Below, in pieces: positions 18,420-28,411 of a stretch of 64,000 nucleotides of DNA (the stretch's first letter is position 1; each line of letters begins with the position of its first letter). Below the pieces are notes generated by a model that saw only the letters and a list, made by a program, of their open reading frames with translations, was not told where the DNA came from and ran no database searches. Origin of the DNA: Chloroflexota bacterium. Lineage in GTDB: Bacteria > Chloroflexota > Anaerolineae > UBA7937 > B3-Chlor. The position numbers and the translations under genes are program-made. The stretch is taken from positions 1 through 64,000 of the forward strand of contig JAUVXJ010000014.1 in the NCBI GenBank assembly GCA_030603665.1. Direction: 5' to 3'.

Positions 18420-18860
18420 ATGCGCGAGGCCCTCGCCGAGGCTCAAGTCGCCTACGAGCGAGGAGAGATCCCCGTCGGCGCCGTTGCTGTCCACAGAGGG
18501 CACATCATAGGCCGGGGCCACAACCGCAGAGAAGAACTGGCCGATCCTTCCGCCCACGCGGAGATGATAGCCTTGCGCGAGGCCGCACAGGTACTGGGTG
18601 GCTGGCGGCTCTCGGACGTGACACTGTACTGCACCATGGAGCCCTGCCCCATGTGCGCGGGGACCATGGTGCTGGCCAGGCTGCCTCGCCTGGTTTACGG
18701 GGTGGAGGACCCGAAATCGGGCGCTGCCGGCTCTGTCTTCGACATCGTACGTTCGCCGAGACTCAATCACCAGGTGCAGGTGACCAGGGGAGTGCTGGCA
18801 GAGGAGTCCAGAGACCTCTTGGATCTGTTCTTCAGTGATCTTCGCCGCCGGGCGAAGTAG
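18420..18860 (+). CDS. tadA: tRNA-specific adenosine deaminase
   Basis: 146 residues of the cytidine-deaminase fold. The zinc site is HAE (His46, Glu48) and PCPMC (Cys76, Cys79), and the substrate-side NRREE and RLVYGVEDPKSGAAGS segments match TadA. It converts A34 to inosine in tRNA-Arg(ACG). The ATG at 18420 follows GGGAGAAGAAG. TadA proteins usually have a few residues before MREAL, and the reading upstream (EEHQPY) fits that, so a rare start codon slightly upstream is possible. It directly precedes tRNA-Ser. Confidence 0.9.
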   Translation: MREALAEAQVAYERGEIPVGAVAVHRGHIIGRGHNRREELADPSAHAEMIALREAAQVLGGWRLSDVTLYCTMEPCPMCAGTMVLARLPRLVYGVEDPKSGAAGSVFDIVRSPRLNHQVQVTRGVLAEESRDLLDLFFSDLRRRAK

Positions 18861-18881
18861 GGCACAGGCTCAGCAGACCGC

Positions 18882-18971
18882 GGAGGGGTGCCAGAGTGGA
18901 CGATTGGGGCGGTCTCGAAAACCGTTGTGGGGGCAACCTCACCGTGGGTTCGAATCCCACCCCCTCCGCCA
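18882..18971 (+). tRNA. trnS: tRNA-Ser (CGA anticodon)
   Basis: Acceptor stem GGAGGGG/CCCCTCC, anticodon stem GCGGT/ACCGT with loop CTCGAAA (anticodon CGA), a long variable arm typical of class II tRNAs, and T arm with GGGTTCGAATCCC. The genome sequence after the discriminator G reads CCA (18969-18971), so the 3' end is apparently encoded, unlike tRNA-Trp in this window. Confidence 0.95.
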
Positions 18972-19005
18972 GGTGTGCCTCACCTCCCCAGGCCGAACCA
19001 GCAAC

Positions 19006-20214
19006 ATGAGTAGAAGCGGCTACCACGCGAAAGCCGAAGCGTATCTGGCTACGCTGTGCGGTGTACAGCCAAACAGACGCGTGGGTTCTCCCGGCAACCG
19101 TGCGGCAACGGATTTCTTTGCCCAGACCGTTCAGCCGTGGGGTTACGAGCTCGACACCACTCCTTTCCCATGCCTGGATTTCCAGAGCGGCGAAGTTTCA
19201 TTGTCATGCCAGGATGAGTCCTTCGAAGCCTACATCAGTCCCTACTCTCTCCCATGCGAGGTCACTGCCCGGCTGACAGTAGTCTCCACCATCGAAGAAC
19301 TCGAGGATTGCTCGTGTGGCGACACGATTCTGTTGTTGAAGGACGCCATCTCTGCCGAACAGTTGATGCCGAAGAACTTCGTTTTCTATAACCCCGATCA
19401 TCACCAGAAAGTGTACGCCCTCTTAGAGGAGAAGCAGCCCGCTGCGATCATCACGGCAACAGGAAAGAACCCCGACTTAGTGGGCGCTATGGACCCGTTT
19501 CCCATGATCGAAGATGGGGATTTCGACATCCCGTCGGTGTATTGCACAGGTGCTGTCGGCGAGAGAATCGCCGCCCTTGCGGGCGAGCTGTTCAGGCTTA
19601 GGACTGAAGCAAGACGCATTCCCGCTACCGCCAACAATGTGATTGCGCGGAAGAACCCTGAGGCAAGGGAGAAGATCGTTGTCTGCGCACACATCGACGG
19701 CTATGGGGATACGCCCGGAGCGGCGGACAACGCCTCAGGCACGGCAGTCTTGCTGCTGCTTGCTGAAATGCTGAACGGATATCAGGGCCATATGGGTATC
19801 GAGATTGTCGCGTTCAATGGGGAGGATCACTACAGTGCGGGAGGCCAGATGGACTACCTTCATCGCTATGGGGAGCGCATGGAGGAGATCCTTGTGGTCA
19901 TCAACATCGATGACGTGGGATATGTCCATGGGAGGACCGCCTATTCCCTGTATGAATGCTCGGATGAGATTCAGAGGAAAGCAGATATCACACTGGGCAA
20001 TTCTGCTGGTTTGATGATGGGTGATTTGTGGCATCAGAGTGACCACATGATCTTCGTACAACAGGGAAGAGCGGCCATCGCCATCACGGCTGAGAAGGCT
20101 TCGGAGTTGATGGCTACCGTTACGCATACTCCCAGAGACACGCCCGAGATTGTCAATTGCCACAAACTCGTGGAGATTGCCCATGCCTTGCACGGCTTCA
20201 TCACACAGTTTTGA
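19006..20214 (+). CDS. M28-family zinc aminopeptidase
   Basis: 402 residues. The metal site of M28 peptidases is visible: AHIDGYGDTPGAADNASG gives the first His and Asp, FNGEDHYSAGG gives the Glu pair, NIDDVG gives an Asp, and a late THTPRDTP the final His. An N-terminal PA-like region (DTILLLKDAISAEQLMP) precedes the catalytic domain. No signal peptide is seen, so it may be cytoplasmic. The start is the ATG at 19006; the open frame continues upstream through tRNA-Ser, which cannot be coding. It follows the tRNA by 34 nt. Confidence 0.8.
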   Translation: MSRSGYHAKAEAYLATLCGVQPNRRVGSPGNRAATDFFAQTVQPWGYELDTTPFPCLDFQSGEVSLSCQDESFEAYISPYSLPCEVTARLTVVSTIEELEDCSCGDTILLLKDAISAEQLMPKNFVFYNPDHHQKVYALLEEKQPAAIITATGKNPDLVGAMDPFPMIEDGDFDIPSVYCTGAVGERIAALAGELFRLRTEARRIPATANNVIARKNPEAREKIVVCAHIDGYGDTPGAADNASGTAVLLLLAEMLNGYQGHMGIEIVAFNGEDHYSAGGQMDYLHRYGERMEEILVVINIDDVGYVHGRTAYSLYECSDEIQRKADITLGNSAGLMMGDLWHQSDHMIFVQQGRAAIAITAEKASELMATVTHTPRDTPEIVNCHKLVEIAHALHGFITQF

Positions 20215-20421
20215 AGTTGCCGTGTGACCGGACTGTGCATCGTACAGGCAGAGTGTGACTCATTGAATCCGAATGGAAGTTGAAACAAGAGAACCTCTTC
20301 ATCGGGATATCTCCTCGGGCGGCCCGCGAAACCCCCGGGCGATGCGCAGCAGCAATCTCCACCTTCCACGCGGCAGGCCAGGTAGGGTTATCCTCTATCC
20401 GACGAGCACCGTCTTTCCACC

Positions 20422-21012
20422 ATGTTGCGTGACCTGAACAAGAAAGAGGTCGATCTGGCCTGCCTGGCACGGCGGGCATCCGACAGCCAGGAATTCCTCT
20501 CGGAACTGGTGGCGGGCCTGTCAGACAGGCAGGAGAGAGTGGGCTACAACTGCCTGAAGGCCCTCATGCTCGTCGCCGAGGAGCGTCCGGAGTTGCTGCA
20601 CCCCCATTGGGACCTCTTCGTCGACTTGCTCCGCAGCCACAGCACCTACTTCAAGCTGCGAGGGGCCAATCTCATCGCCGCCGTCGTAGGAGTGGATGCT
20701 GACAACGGACTCGAGCGCATCTTCGATGAGTACTACGAACTGCTGGATGGGAGGAGCGTGATCGCCACGGCCCACCCAGAGCTGCGGAGTAGAATCACGG
20801 ACAGGCTGCTCAGCATAGACCAGACCCATCACCCGCCCGATCGCAAGGATCTCATCAAGGGCCGCGCTGTGGAGGCTTTGGGGGAGTACTTCCAGGAATC
20901 CGAAAACAAGGTGGCGATCTTGGAGTTTGTGAGGGGACAACTGAAAAGCAAGAGCCCTCGCACCAGGAAGAAAGCGAAGGAGTTCCTCGAGGAGTGGGGA
21001 GATGCCACCTAG
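20422..21012 (+). CDS. HEAT-like helical repeat protein
   Basis: 196 residues, all helical in character, without a signal peptide or membrane segment. Repeating units such as DRQERVGYNCLKALMLVAEERPEL and HSTYFKLRGANLIAAVVGVD have the spacing of HEAT/ARM repeats. I do not recognise a named family. Similar small HEAT proteins often act as binding platforms. It stands between the M28 peptidase gene and a convergent glycan operon, with no clear promoter in the 207-nt gap upstream. Confidence 0.55.
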   Translation: MLRDLNKKEVDLACLARRASDSQEFLSELVAGLSDRQERVGYNCLKALMLVAEERPELLHPHWDLFVDLLRSHSTYFKLRGANLIAAVVGVDADNGLERIFDEYYELLDGRSVIATAHPELRSRITDRLLSIDQTHHPPDRKDLIKGRAVEALGEYFQESENKVAILEFVRGQLKSKSPRTRKKAKEFLEEWGDAT

Positions 21013-21072
21013 AGGCGGAACGCGACACGCCATCGACGCCTGTGTGACAGCATTCTTCCCTCGGCCCTAGAC

Positions 21073-22575
21073 CTAGGGGTTGGGCCTCGCGGCGGTGTCG
21101 GCGAGCTCTCGATCGGGACCCTCGCCGTTGGCGACCTTGATCGTCACCACGGCCAGTCCCGCATACAACCAGAATAGAGCCACCGAGTGCGGGAAGTCCA
21201 GGTTGAAGAAGTAGTGATCTGTGATGCCTCCCACCATGGCCCCCAGCAAGGCCACCGCCAGACCCAGCAGCAGGGGCTCGGCCTCCGCGTCTCTCTCCAT
21301 CCGCCGCCAGGCGGTCCAGGCATAGGCGAAGAACACGCCCATGATCAGCAGGAAGGCCGCCAACCCAACGAGTCCCATCTCCTCCGCAATGAGCAGATAG
21401 ACGTTTGAGACCCCGATGTAGATGTCGATGGACGGGGTACCTCCAAAACCTACCCCGAACCACGGGTAGCGGGAGATAAGCCTCAGCGCATCCTTGTACT
21501 CTCCCAGGCGCATCTCAGTGGCCCTGTCCTGCAACAACAACCCTTCCTGTAAATGCAGTATGTACTCCCTGGTCTGGGGCAGGATCAGGATCACGAGCAG
21601 GACCAGCGCCATCACTGGCAGCAGACGCCGGTATCTGATTACCCCCAGCACCAACAGAGCTGCTCCGATGGCTACGAAGGCGCCCCGGGAAAAGGTCAGC
21701 AGCAGGCAGATGAGCATCACTGCCAGCATGGGAGCCAGCCACTTTCTGGGAATCAACGGTTTGCGAGCGAACATCTGAGGCGTGGTCAGAGTCACGATCA
21801 GGATCAGCAACCCTCCGAGCACGTTGGGGTTAACCGACGTCGAGATAGCCCTCATGGGTAGATCGGGATTGTCTTCGATGAACCACAACACCTCCCACCC
21901 TGCAGGATAGTGGACAACGCGCAGCATCGACAGCAGGCGCACCGTGAGCGGATGCGGGAGGAAATAGAGAATCACTCCCATAAGGGCAGCCACGAAGCCG
22001 GCCAGGATCATGATTATCAGGATCTGCCTCAGCCTGCGGTAGTCCCTGACGGAATTGGTGACCACGAAGAAGAGAGAGACAGCGATGATGATCTCCACGA
22101 AGTGGCGCGCCGTGTCCTTGGTTATGCCCGCGTGGGCGCTTCCTGCGATGAAGGCCACAGAAGCCAGTAGGATGAAGATCAGGATCGGCAAATCCAGGGG
22201 CGAGCCCACGTACCCCTCTTGAGCGCGCGTGAAGACGCGGGCCAACCAGACTCCGAACACAGCCAGCAGCACCACGTCCAGGAATGTGGGGAAGAACCCG
22301 ATACTGATGGGAATGGCGGCGAAGGGGAGCAGGCAAACCACCGCGATCAGCGCGAAGAGCCCCAACTGGGTGCTCCGGAGCATGGCCAGACCAGCTGCCA
22401 CTCCCCCGAGAAGGGCCAGCAGCATCAGGGGATGAACGAGGGTTAGCAGCAACCCCCCGACGATGCCAAGGACGAGGCACGCGCCTACCAGCGCCATCCG
22501 GACGGGCCAGCCGCCTCGCAGCACGAATGCCTGCGCGTCCAGTAGCAGGGTGTCAAACCTCCGGCCGCTGATCAT
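21073..22575 (-). CDS. O-antigen ligase/polymerase-like membrane protein
   Basis: 500 residues with about 10-12 hydrophobic segments and a larger loop before the last helices that contains the Wzy_C-type pattern LISRYPWFGVGFGG. Long hydrophobic stretches such as LLILIVTLTT and LLTFSRGAFVAIGAALLVLG match the O-antigen ligase/polymerase superfamily, which joins lipid-linked glycans outside the membrane. It is the last gene of the reverse-strand operon and overlaps the methyltransferase gene by 4 nt (ATGA). Ligase and polymerase cannot be separated from sequence alone. Confidence 0.75.
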   Translation of the reverse strand: MISGRRFDTLLLDAQAFVLRGGWPVRMALVGACLVLGIVGGLLLTLVHPLMLLALLGGVAAGLAMLRSTQLGLFALIAVVCLLPFAAIPISIGFFPTFLDVVLLAVFGVWLARVFTRAQEGYVGSPLDLPILIFILLASVAFIAGSAHAGITKDTARHFVEIIIAVSLFFVVTNSVRDYRRLRQILIIMILAGFVAALMGVILYFLPHPLTVRLLSMLRVVHYPAGWEVLWFIEDNPDLPMRAISTSVNPNVLGGLLILIVTLTTPQMFARKPLIPRKWLAPMLAVMLICLLLTFSRGAFVAIGAALLVLGVIRYRRLLPVMALVLLVILILPQTREYILHLQEGLLLQDRATEMRLGEYKDALRLISRYPWFGVGFGGTPSIDIYIGVSNVYLLIAEEMGLVGLAAFLLIMGVFFAYAWTAWRRMERDAEAEPLLLGLAVALLGAMVGGITDHYFFNLDFPHSVALFWLYAGLAVVTIKVANGEGPDRELADTAARPNP

Positions 22576-23312
22576 TTCCTTGCCACACAGATCACTGACA
22601 GCCCAAAGGGGAGGTCCACCTTCTGAAGCAGCCTGCGCTCCAGAAAGAGAACCTGGGCCAAAGAGCGGTTGATCACCGGCGGCAGGGTCCTGAGGTCGGA
22701 TCTCGCCTCGCTGGCGGACTTGGCCGGGACCTTCTTGGCCACGCGGACGGCTGCCGCGATGGGGAAGAGCAGCGTGTTGGCGTGGGCGACGCGCTCGACC
22801 GTCAGCCCGACTCTCTCGGCTTCTTGGGTGACGTCGGCCTTGGTGTATCTCCTCTTATTGTGGACTGCCAGATCGTGTTCGCTGAGCAGCGGGTTATAGG
22901 CAGGTAGATTGATCACCACGCGGCCACCGGTCCTCAACACGCGGCTCAACTCCTGGAAGGCCGGCCCGTAGTCGTCGATGCAACATATCACGTCAAATGA
23001 GGTCACCAGGTCGAAGGCCCCGTCCTCGAAGGGCAAGTCCGTGATGGACGACTGGGTCAACTCGCAGCCTTGTACGTCCCGCTTCCTGGCAAGCAGAATC
23101 GCCTCAGACGAGATGTCCACTCCGACCACCTGCCCGTACGACGTCAGATGGCTGAGCATGGCGCCGGTGCCGCAGCCGGCATCAAGGATCTTCAGATCCG
23201 ACCCGGCCTGGTAATGCCCATCGAGCAGCGAGAGGAAGATGCTCCGCATGCCCACGTACCACCAGTACGAGTCCTCCACGCCATGAATGACCTGGCTTCC
23301 CTCGGGCTTCAT
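22572..23312 (-). CDS. SAM-dependent methyltransferase
   Basis: 246 residues of a class I methyltransferase. Motif I is [14 protein letters not shown], followed by [11 protein letters not shown] and the motif IV region [12 protein letters not shown]. The late part is helical. The start chosen is the ATG at 23312, which overlaps the DegT stop in an ATGA arrangement; an in-frame ATG further upstream lies inside the DegT gene. Its position in an operon with a sugar aminotransferase and a GT2 enzyme suggests methylation of a sugar or lipid-linked intermediate, which is an inference. Confidence 0.8.
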   Translation of the reverse strand: MKPEGSQVIHGVEDSYWWYVGMRSIFLSLLDGHYQAGSDLKILDAGCGTGAMLSHLTSYGQVVGVDISSEAILLARKRDVQGCELTQSSITDLPFEDGAFDLVTSFDVICCIDDYGPAFQELSRVLRTGGRVVINLPAYNPLLSEHDLAVHNKRRYTKADVTQEAERVGLTVERVAHANTLLFPIAAAVRVAKKVPAKSASEARSDLRTLPPVINRSLAQVLFLERRLLQKVDLPFGLSVICVARK

Positions 23313-24424
23313 CTCGCCAGGCCTCTCGTAGACTCGAACTCGCGTACGAGGTGGCACACTTGCCGTATCTGTTCTTCGGTCACCTCAGGGGCAACAGGCA
23401 GGGTAAGGACCTCTGCCGCCACTCGCTCGGTGACGGGCAGCGTACCTTCCCCATAGCCCAGATCCCCATACGCCTCCTGTAGATGCACGGGCACCGGATA
23501 ATGAACCAGTGCGCCTACGCCCCTGGCGCGCAGGAACTCCCTCAACTCATCGCGGTGCTTTGACCTGATGGCATAGATGTGGTAGCAGTGCTTCCCGCTA
23601 TCCATCTCCACCGGCGTCGCCACCGCTGCGCCTTCCAGCAACGTGTCGTACAGCGCTGCGTGCTCCCTCCGCACGGAGTTCCACTGGTCCAGCATCTCCA
23701 GCTTCACCCTCAGGATCGCCGCCTGCAATTCGTCCAATCGGCTATTGAACCCCTTGATGGAGCTGACGTATCTCTCTCTCCAGCCGTACTGGCGCAGGAG
23801 CCGCAAGCGCTCGGCCATAACAGGATCGCTAGTAACCACGAGCCCCGCATCGCCAAACGCCCCCAGGTTCTTGGTCGGGTAGAAGCTGAAACATCCGGCG
23901 TCGCCCATGGACCCGGCCTTCTGCTCTTTGTACTCTGCACCGTGAGCCTGGGCCGCGTCCTCGATCACTTTGATCCCGTGCTCCTCAGCCAGCACCAGGA
24001 TGGGGTCCATGTCCGCCGTCTGCCCATACAGATGGACAGGGAGGATGACCCTGGTGGCAGGACCGATCTTCTCCTCCAAGTGCGAGGGATCCATGGTGTA
24101 GCTCAGGGGATCTATGTCCACGAAGACCGGTCGAGCGCCCGTGGCCTCGATCGCCGCCACGGTGGCCACCGCCGTGTGTGACACCGTGATCACTTCATCT
24201 CCGCGGCCCACCCCGCAGGCCATCAGCGCCAGGTGCAGGGCCTCCGTGCCCGAGCCCACCCCGATGCCGTGAGAGGCGCCGACGTAGGCGGCGAACTCCT
24301 CTTCGAAGGCCTCCACCTCGCTGCCCAGGATGAACCAGCCGCTGGCCAAGACACGCTCGATGCCAGCATCAATCTTTTCCTTGATGGAGAGGTACTGCAG
24401 CTTCAAGTCGCTAAAGGGGATCAC
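23309..24424 (-). CDS. DegT/DnrJ/EryC1/StrS sugar aminotransferase
   Basis: 371 residues of the fold-type I PLP family. [13 protein letters not shown] is the phosphate-binding start, [13 protein letters not shown] contains the cofactor Asp, and [15 protein letters not shown] holds the Schiff-base lysine (about K185). Such enzymes transfer an amino group to a keto-deoxy NDP-sugar in making amino sugars for surface glycans. The gene starts 5 nt after the epimerase stop and overlaps the methyltransferase start. NDP-sugar specificity cannot be stated. Confidence 0.88.
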   Translation of the reverse strand: MIPFSDLKLQYLSIKEKIDAGIERVLASGWFILGSEVEAFEEEFAAYVGASHGIGVGSGTEALHLALMACGVGRGDEVITVSHTAVATVAAIEATGARPVFVDIDPLSYTMDPSHLEEKIGPATRVILPVHLYGQTADMDPILVLAEEHGIKVIEDAAQAHGAEYKEQKAGSMGDAGCFSFYPTKNLGAFGDAGLVVTSDPVMAERLRLLRQYGWRERYVSSIKGFNSRLDELQAAILRVKLEMLDQWNSVRREHAALYDTLLEGAAVATPVEMDSGKHCYHIYAIRSKHRDELREFLRARGVGALVHYPVPVHLQEAYGDLGYGEGTLPVTERVAAEVLTLPVAPEVTEEQIRQVCHLVREFESTRGLAR

Positions 24425-24428
24425 CCAG

Positions 24429-25424
24429 CTACTCCCAGTAGTGCGCCTTGTGCTCGCGGTAGTACTCGATGGTCTTGGACAGCCCCTCCCGGAGGGGTAC
24501 CCGAGGTTCCCAGCCCAAGGCCTCGCGGATCTTGCTGTAGTCTCCGTAGTAGTCGCCGATGTCTATGCGTTTCTTCTCCGGAGGGAAGGGCACCAGCTTG
24601 TAGCTGGCCTGTGGACAGAGCTCCATCAGCGTCTCCACGATTTGCAGCAGGCTGACGGGCTCAGGACCGCCCAGGTTGTAGACGTTGCCATTCACCATGT
24701 CGGTGGCCCCGGCCAGAATGAGGGCCTCCACCACGTCATCCACGTAGTTCATGTCCCGCAGCTGCGTACCATCGCCATACAGCGAGATCTCCTCAGCGTC
24801 TATAGCCAGGCGAATGAACCAGCCGATGAACCCCTGGCGGTTATGCTTCATCAGCAGGCGAGGCCCATAGGTGTTGGTCAGCCGCAGCGACGTCGCTCGA
24901 ATTCCGTGCACGTTGCTGTACAGGATATGATACCACTCGCCCGCCATCTTGTTGATGCCGTTGACGTCCGTGGGGTGCAGCAGGTGCTTCTCGTCCACCG
25001 GCAGGTAGTCGGGTGCGCCGTAGATCTGTCTCGTGCTGGCATAGATGATCTTCACCGAGGGGTTGTTGAGCCGGCAGGCCTCCAGGAGTGACAGCTGGCT
25101 GCGGCAGTTGATCTCCAGATCGGTAAATGGGTCGCTCATGCTGTCGATGTGGCTCACCTGGCCCGCGAGGTTGAAGATGTAGTCCTGGCCTCGGACCAGG
25201 TATCTCATGCCGGAGGCGTCCCGCACGTCGGCGATGTTGACGCGTACCAGACCCTTGATACCCTCTACATTGAAGAGATTGCCGCCGTACTCGGGGATCA
25301 GCGAATCGACGATGAGGACGTCAGCCCCGTACTCCACCAGGCGGTGAGCCAGGTTACTGCCGATGAACCCCAGTCCACCGGTGAGCATCACTCTCTTGTC
25401 TCGGTAGTGCTCCCTAGGATCCAT
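24429..25424 (-). CDS. NAD-dependent epimerase/dehydratase
   Basis: 331 residues of the extended short-chain dehydrogenase family: NAD-binding [11 protein letters not shown] near the N-terminus, [17 protein letters not shown] serine region, and catalytic YxxxK in the segment [11 protein letters not shown], where the expected Tyr appears displaced (NGINK rather than YxxxK), a point that needs alignment. The start is the ATG at 25424, which overlaps the GT2 gene end by 11 nt; a longer frame exists inside GT2. It probably makes a nucleotide-linked deoxy- or epimerised sugar for the DegT enzyme next to it. Confidence 0.75.
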   Translation of the reverse strand: MDPREHYRDKRVMLTGGLGFIGSNLAHRLVEYGADVLIVDSLIPEYGGNLFNVEGIKGLVRVNIADVRDASGMRYLVRGQDYIFNLAGQVSHIDSMSDPFTDLEINCRSQLSLLEACRLNNPSVKIIYASTRQIYGAPDYLPVDEKHLLHPTDVNGINKMAGEWYHILYSNVHGIRATSLRLTNTYGPRLLMKHNRQGFIGWFIRLAIDAEEISLYGDGTQLRDMNYVDDVVEALILAGATDMVNGNVYNLGGPEPVSLLQIVETLMELCPQASYKLVPFPPEKKRIDIGDYYGDYSKIREALGWEPRVPLREGLSKTIEYYREHKAHYWE

Positions 25425-26160
25425 CTGCCTGTCTGCCCCCACCCACGAGTTGTGGCCACCGCAGCTGCCACCACAGCTTGAGGAGATCGCGGCCCACCCT
25501 GAATATGCGCCGAAAGTTGAAGAACTGCGACTGGCCGTAGGCTCGATGATAGTGGTGCACGGGCACCTCCCTGATCCTGAACCCACCCTGCCTGATCTTG
25601 GTCATCATTTCCACGCAGATCACGCCGCTGTCGGATTCCAGGTGCACATCGTCGAAGATGGAGCGTCGGATGAGCCGGAAGTCGCAATCCACATCCTTGA
25701 GATGTATCCCAAAGGCCAGGTTGGTCATCCAATGGTAGATCCGGCCGATAATGACCCGGTGCAGGGGGTCCGAGCGCCCAATCTTGTACCCCTGCACCAT
25801 GTCGACGGAGTCCTTCATCTGCTCCCACAGGGCGGGAAGGTCGCGGACATCATACTGGGCATCTCCATCGGTGTAGAACACGAACTCCTTGCTGGCCTCG
25901 GAGAAGCCTGTACGCAGAGCACCCCCATACCCCTTGTTCTTCTCGTGGTGGACGACCCTCACCCTGTCGTATCGCGCTTCCAACTCGCCCAGTATCTCCC
26001 TGGTGTAGTCATAGCTCCCGTCGTTGACCACGATCACCTCGTAGTCCTTGGTGAGCTTCTCCAGGACGAGAATGGCCGAGAGAACCATGCTGGCGATGGT
26101 ACCGCCATCGTTATAGGCCGGGAAGAAAGCCGAGATACCGTTGCTTGAGCCCAGATCCAT
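25414..26160 (-). CDS. GT2-family glycosyltransferase (DPM1/ArnC-like)
   Basis: 248 residues. FFPAYNDGGTIA, VVNDGSYDYT, the DXD-like FYTDGDAQYD and the later DVDCDFRLIRR segment match polyprenyl-phosphate mannosyl/glucosyl transferases of GT2. Only one late region is weakly hydrophobic, so it is likely a peripheral enzyme at the inner face of the membrane. First gene of a five-gene reverse operon, with its own promoter about 75 nt upstream. Confidence 0.85.
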   Translation of the reverse strand: MDLGSSNGISAFFPAYNDGGTIASMVLSAILVLEKLTKDYEVIVVNDGSYDYTREILGELEARYDRVRVVHHEKNKGYGGALRTGFSEASKEFVFYTDGDAQYDVRDLPALWEQMKDSVDMVQGYKIGRSDPLHRVIIGRIYHWMTNLAFGIHLKDVDCDFRLIRRSIFDDVHLESDSGVICVEMMTKIRQGGFRIREVPVHHYHRAYGQSQFFNFRRIFRVGRDLLKLWWQLRWPQLVGGGRQADGS

Positions 26161-26234
26161 TCACTACCCCCGCGTCATACACGGCCTGTGCCATCACAGA
26201 CCGTGCGTGAGTTTTGCCGGTTGGCCGACTACCA

Positions 26235-26263
26235 AGTATAGCCCACGCACCCATCACACGCAA
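26235..26263 (-). promoter_or_regulatory. Promoter of the reverse glycan operon
   Basis: Reverse strand: TTGCGT (26263-26258), 17-bp spacer, TATACT (26240-26235), about 75 nt before the GT2 start. Confidence 0.65.
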
Positions 26264-26378
26264 CCACTATCAGGGGATTGTCGCCAGGGCTTTTGCGCCG
26301 GTCGCGGTCTTGCGGGGGAGTGCACGAGGGTGAACAGTGCACGTTGTCAGCGCAGTTCTCCAGCCAGCGATTTCCGCT

Positions 26379-26406
26379 TCACATCCAGTCGTTCTTATGC
26401 TACAAT
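26379..26406 (+). promoter_or_regulatory. MFS gene promoter
   Basis: TTCACA (26379-26384), 16-bp spacer, TACAAT (26401-26406) preceded by TG, an extended -10. It leaves a leader of about 85 nt. Confidence 0.55.
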
Positions 26407-26497
26407 GTGAGGCAGAAACCTGCCTTCCGAGGAAGGCGGAAGCCCAGTGTGGCGGTTCGGACAACGAAGCCATCATGAACACGAAGGGAGAATAGAC

Positions 26498-27751
26498 ATG
26501 GCTGACTCGGTTTCTAGCAAGGCCAACGGATCGTCCTTTGAGCTGTGGATGATCTCTAACCTCTCCATGGGCGCCGGGTTCTCGGCCTTTGTCGCGCTAT
26601 TGATCCCGCCCTATGTCACAGAGTCGACGGGCAACGCGGCCGATGCCGGCGTGGTGATGGCCGTCATCAGCCTTGCCGCCGTCCTGGGGCCGGTGCTGGG
26701 TGGCTTTGCCGACAAGCACCGGGCCCATCGGCTGGTCCTGTGTGGAGGCGTACTGGGCATGGCCGTAGCCTTTGCGGCCTACGCCCTGTCTGCGGAGACA
26801 ACAGCCCTCTACGCCCTGGACGCCATCCTCATGGGCGTATCGATCGCCGCCGTGAGCGCCGTAGCGCCGGTGTTTATCGTCGGCGCAGGGCTTCCTCAGG
26901 CCTTGCAGGCCAAGCGCTTGACCACCTTCAACCTGGTGGCGCCCGTGGGCCAGGTGCTGGGCGGCGTCATCCTGGGTGCGGCCGCAGCCGCCGGATGGTC
27001 GTACACTCAGCGGTTCTGGCTGGCCGGCGCTGTGATGTTCTTCGCCTTCCTGGTCACCTGGTTCACCAGCGGCAAGCCTGCGCAGCGCATTCAGTCGCTC
27101 GAAGAGCAACCGGCCGAGGTCCACGAAGAGCGAAAGAAGTCCACTGGACTTCGTGCGCTACTATTCTCCACCTTTGGCATGTATCTGCTGATCCTGATCC
27201 TCAGCTCGGTGGCCAACAACGGCATCAACAACCAAATCGCCAACATCATGCCCAACGTGTACGGCATCGACCAGGCCTCCACCTCCGCGCTGATCTCTCT
27301 GGCCGGTTTGCTCAACATCGTCTTCTTCTTTGCTGCTGGCGCGTGGATGGGGCGCTCTGGGGCGATGCCAGGCTTTGCCATGGGCAACGTCCTGCGCCTT
27401 GTGGGCGCCTTGGGCATGGCCTTGCTGGGTGTGGTGGCCAACGCGCCGATTCTCGTTGTGGTGGCCTTCATGCAGTTGATGTACCAGGGCAACCCCTTCG
27501 TACGCTTGACCCAGCCTGCCGTCGCCGTGCGCTTTGCCACCATCCCTGCGGGGGCGGCCAGCGGCTGGGTGATTGGCGCCTCGGCCATCGGCTCCTTCAT
27601 CGGTAGCGTGGTGGGAGGTTTCCTGGCCGATTCTGTTGGCTTCAACGCTATCAACTGGATGGCGGCAATAGCAGCCGGCCTGGCGGTGGTCCTCATCGTG
27701 TTCAGCCTCTGGCCGGCAGAGCTGAAGAAGCGGGCTGAAGCCCAGGGTTAA
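26498..27751 (+). CDS. Major facilitator superfamily transporter
   Basis: 417 residues with about 12 hydrophobic helices in two halves separated by a polar loop (HEERKKSTGLR) near residue 215. The motif GGFADKHRAHR between helices 2 and 3 is a form of the MFS motif A. The start is the ATG at 26498, preceded by GGGAGA; an earlier in-frame ATG at 26447 would add a non-hydrophobic, unlikely N-terminus. Substrate is unknown. First gene of the accessory membrane-protein and sulfatase island. Confidence 0.85.
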   Translation: MADSVSSKANGSSFELWMISNLSMGAGFSAFVALLIPPYVTESTGNAADAGVVMAVISLAAVLGPVLGGFADKHRAHRLVLCGGVLGMAVAFAAYALSAETTALYALDAILMGVSIAAVSAVAPVFIVGAGLPQALQAKRLTTFNLVAPVGQVLGGVILGAAAAAGWSYTQRFWLAGAVMFFAFLVTWFTSGKPAQRIQSLEEQPAEVHEERKKSTGLRALLFSTFGMYLLILILSSVANNGINNQIANIMPNVYGIDQASTSALISLAGLLNIVFFFAAGAWMGRSGAMPGFAMGNVLRLVGALGMALLGVVANAPILVVVAFMQLMYQGNPFVRLTQPAVAVRFATIPAGAASGWVIGASAIGSFIGSVVGGFLADSVGFNAINWMAAIAAGLAVVLIVFSLWPAELKKRAEAQG

Positions 27752-27818
27752 GGGCCCGAGCGAGGTACTTGCCGCGAACTCCCTGACCATTGATGCGTTT
27801 CTGACCATATTCATCGGC

Positions 27819-28406
27819 ATGGGGCCGGTCAAGGTGCTGCTGGTCTACATCGCCGCGACCAAGGGCGCCAGCCCTGCGTTGCAGCGCAAGGTGGCCCAAA
27901 AGGCGATCCTCACCGCCACCGCCGTCGGCATTCTCTTGCTGGTGGCTGGCGCCATCTTCATGCGCGTCCTGCACTTCTCTCAGGGAGCGCTGACGGTGGC
28001 CGGGGGCCTCATCCTGCTGCTGCTGGCCCTGAACATCGTCCTCAGCCCCGCGCAGAAGGAGGAGCAGGGCGCTGAACCTGACGAAGCGGCGCTGATGAGC
28101 ATGGCCGTCTACCCGCTGGGCATCCCGCTGCTCTTGAACCCCATCGGTATCGTGGCCCTGACCGTGTTTTCCGCCGAAGCCCAAAGCGTCGCCGATATGG
28201 CTGTCATCCTGGGCATGCTGCTGGTAGTGGCGGCCATCGACTTTGGGGTCTTCCTCGTCTCCCACAAGCTGGACAGATACCTGACCTATGAGCGCATCCT
28301 GGTTCTGGAGAAGCTGCTGGGCATTCTGCTGGCCGCCCTGGCCGTGCAACTGATCCTCAACGGGTTGGCCGCTGTAGGCGTGTTGACGTTGACCGGAGGG
28401 CACTAA
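27819..28406 (+). CDS. MarC/small-conductance-like integral membrane protein
   Basis: 195 residues with five or six hydrophobic segments; VAGGLILLLLALNIVLSP and MAVYPLGIPLLLNPIGI match the MarC (UPF0056) family of unknown function. The ATG at 27819 falls inside the first expected helix: the same frame reads ANSLTIDAFLTIFIG just upstream and stays open to 27726, but has no ATG, GTG or TTG there. The true start may be a rare codon (CTG or ATT), or the 5' end may have been damaged. It follows the MFS gene by 67 nt. Confidence 0.65.
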   Translation: MGPVKVLLVYIAATKGASPALQRKVAQKAILTATAVGILLLVAGAIFMRVLHFSQGALTVAGGLILLLLALNIVLSPAQKEEQGAEPDEAALMSMAVYPLGIPLLLNPIGIVALTVFSAEAQSVADMAVILGMLLVVAAIDFGVFLVSHKLDRYLTYERILVLEKLLGILLAALAVQLILNGLAAVGVLTLTGGH

Positions 28407-28411
28407 TCCAC

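Larger units (their letters stand above)
26161..26497. other. Divergent intergenic region
   Basis: 337 bases between the GT2 gene (leftward) and the MFS gene (rightward). It contains one promoter in each direction, and a CCTTCC/GGAAGG hairpin in the MFS leader near 26424-26438. No small gene is supported. Confidence 0.6.

Noticed and set aside
18835..19005. Upstream extension of the M28 peptidase frame
   Set aside because: It would read through tRNA-Ser; the ATG at 19006 matches the expected protein start.
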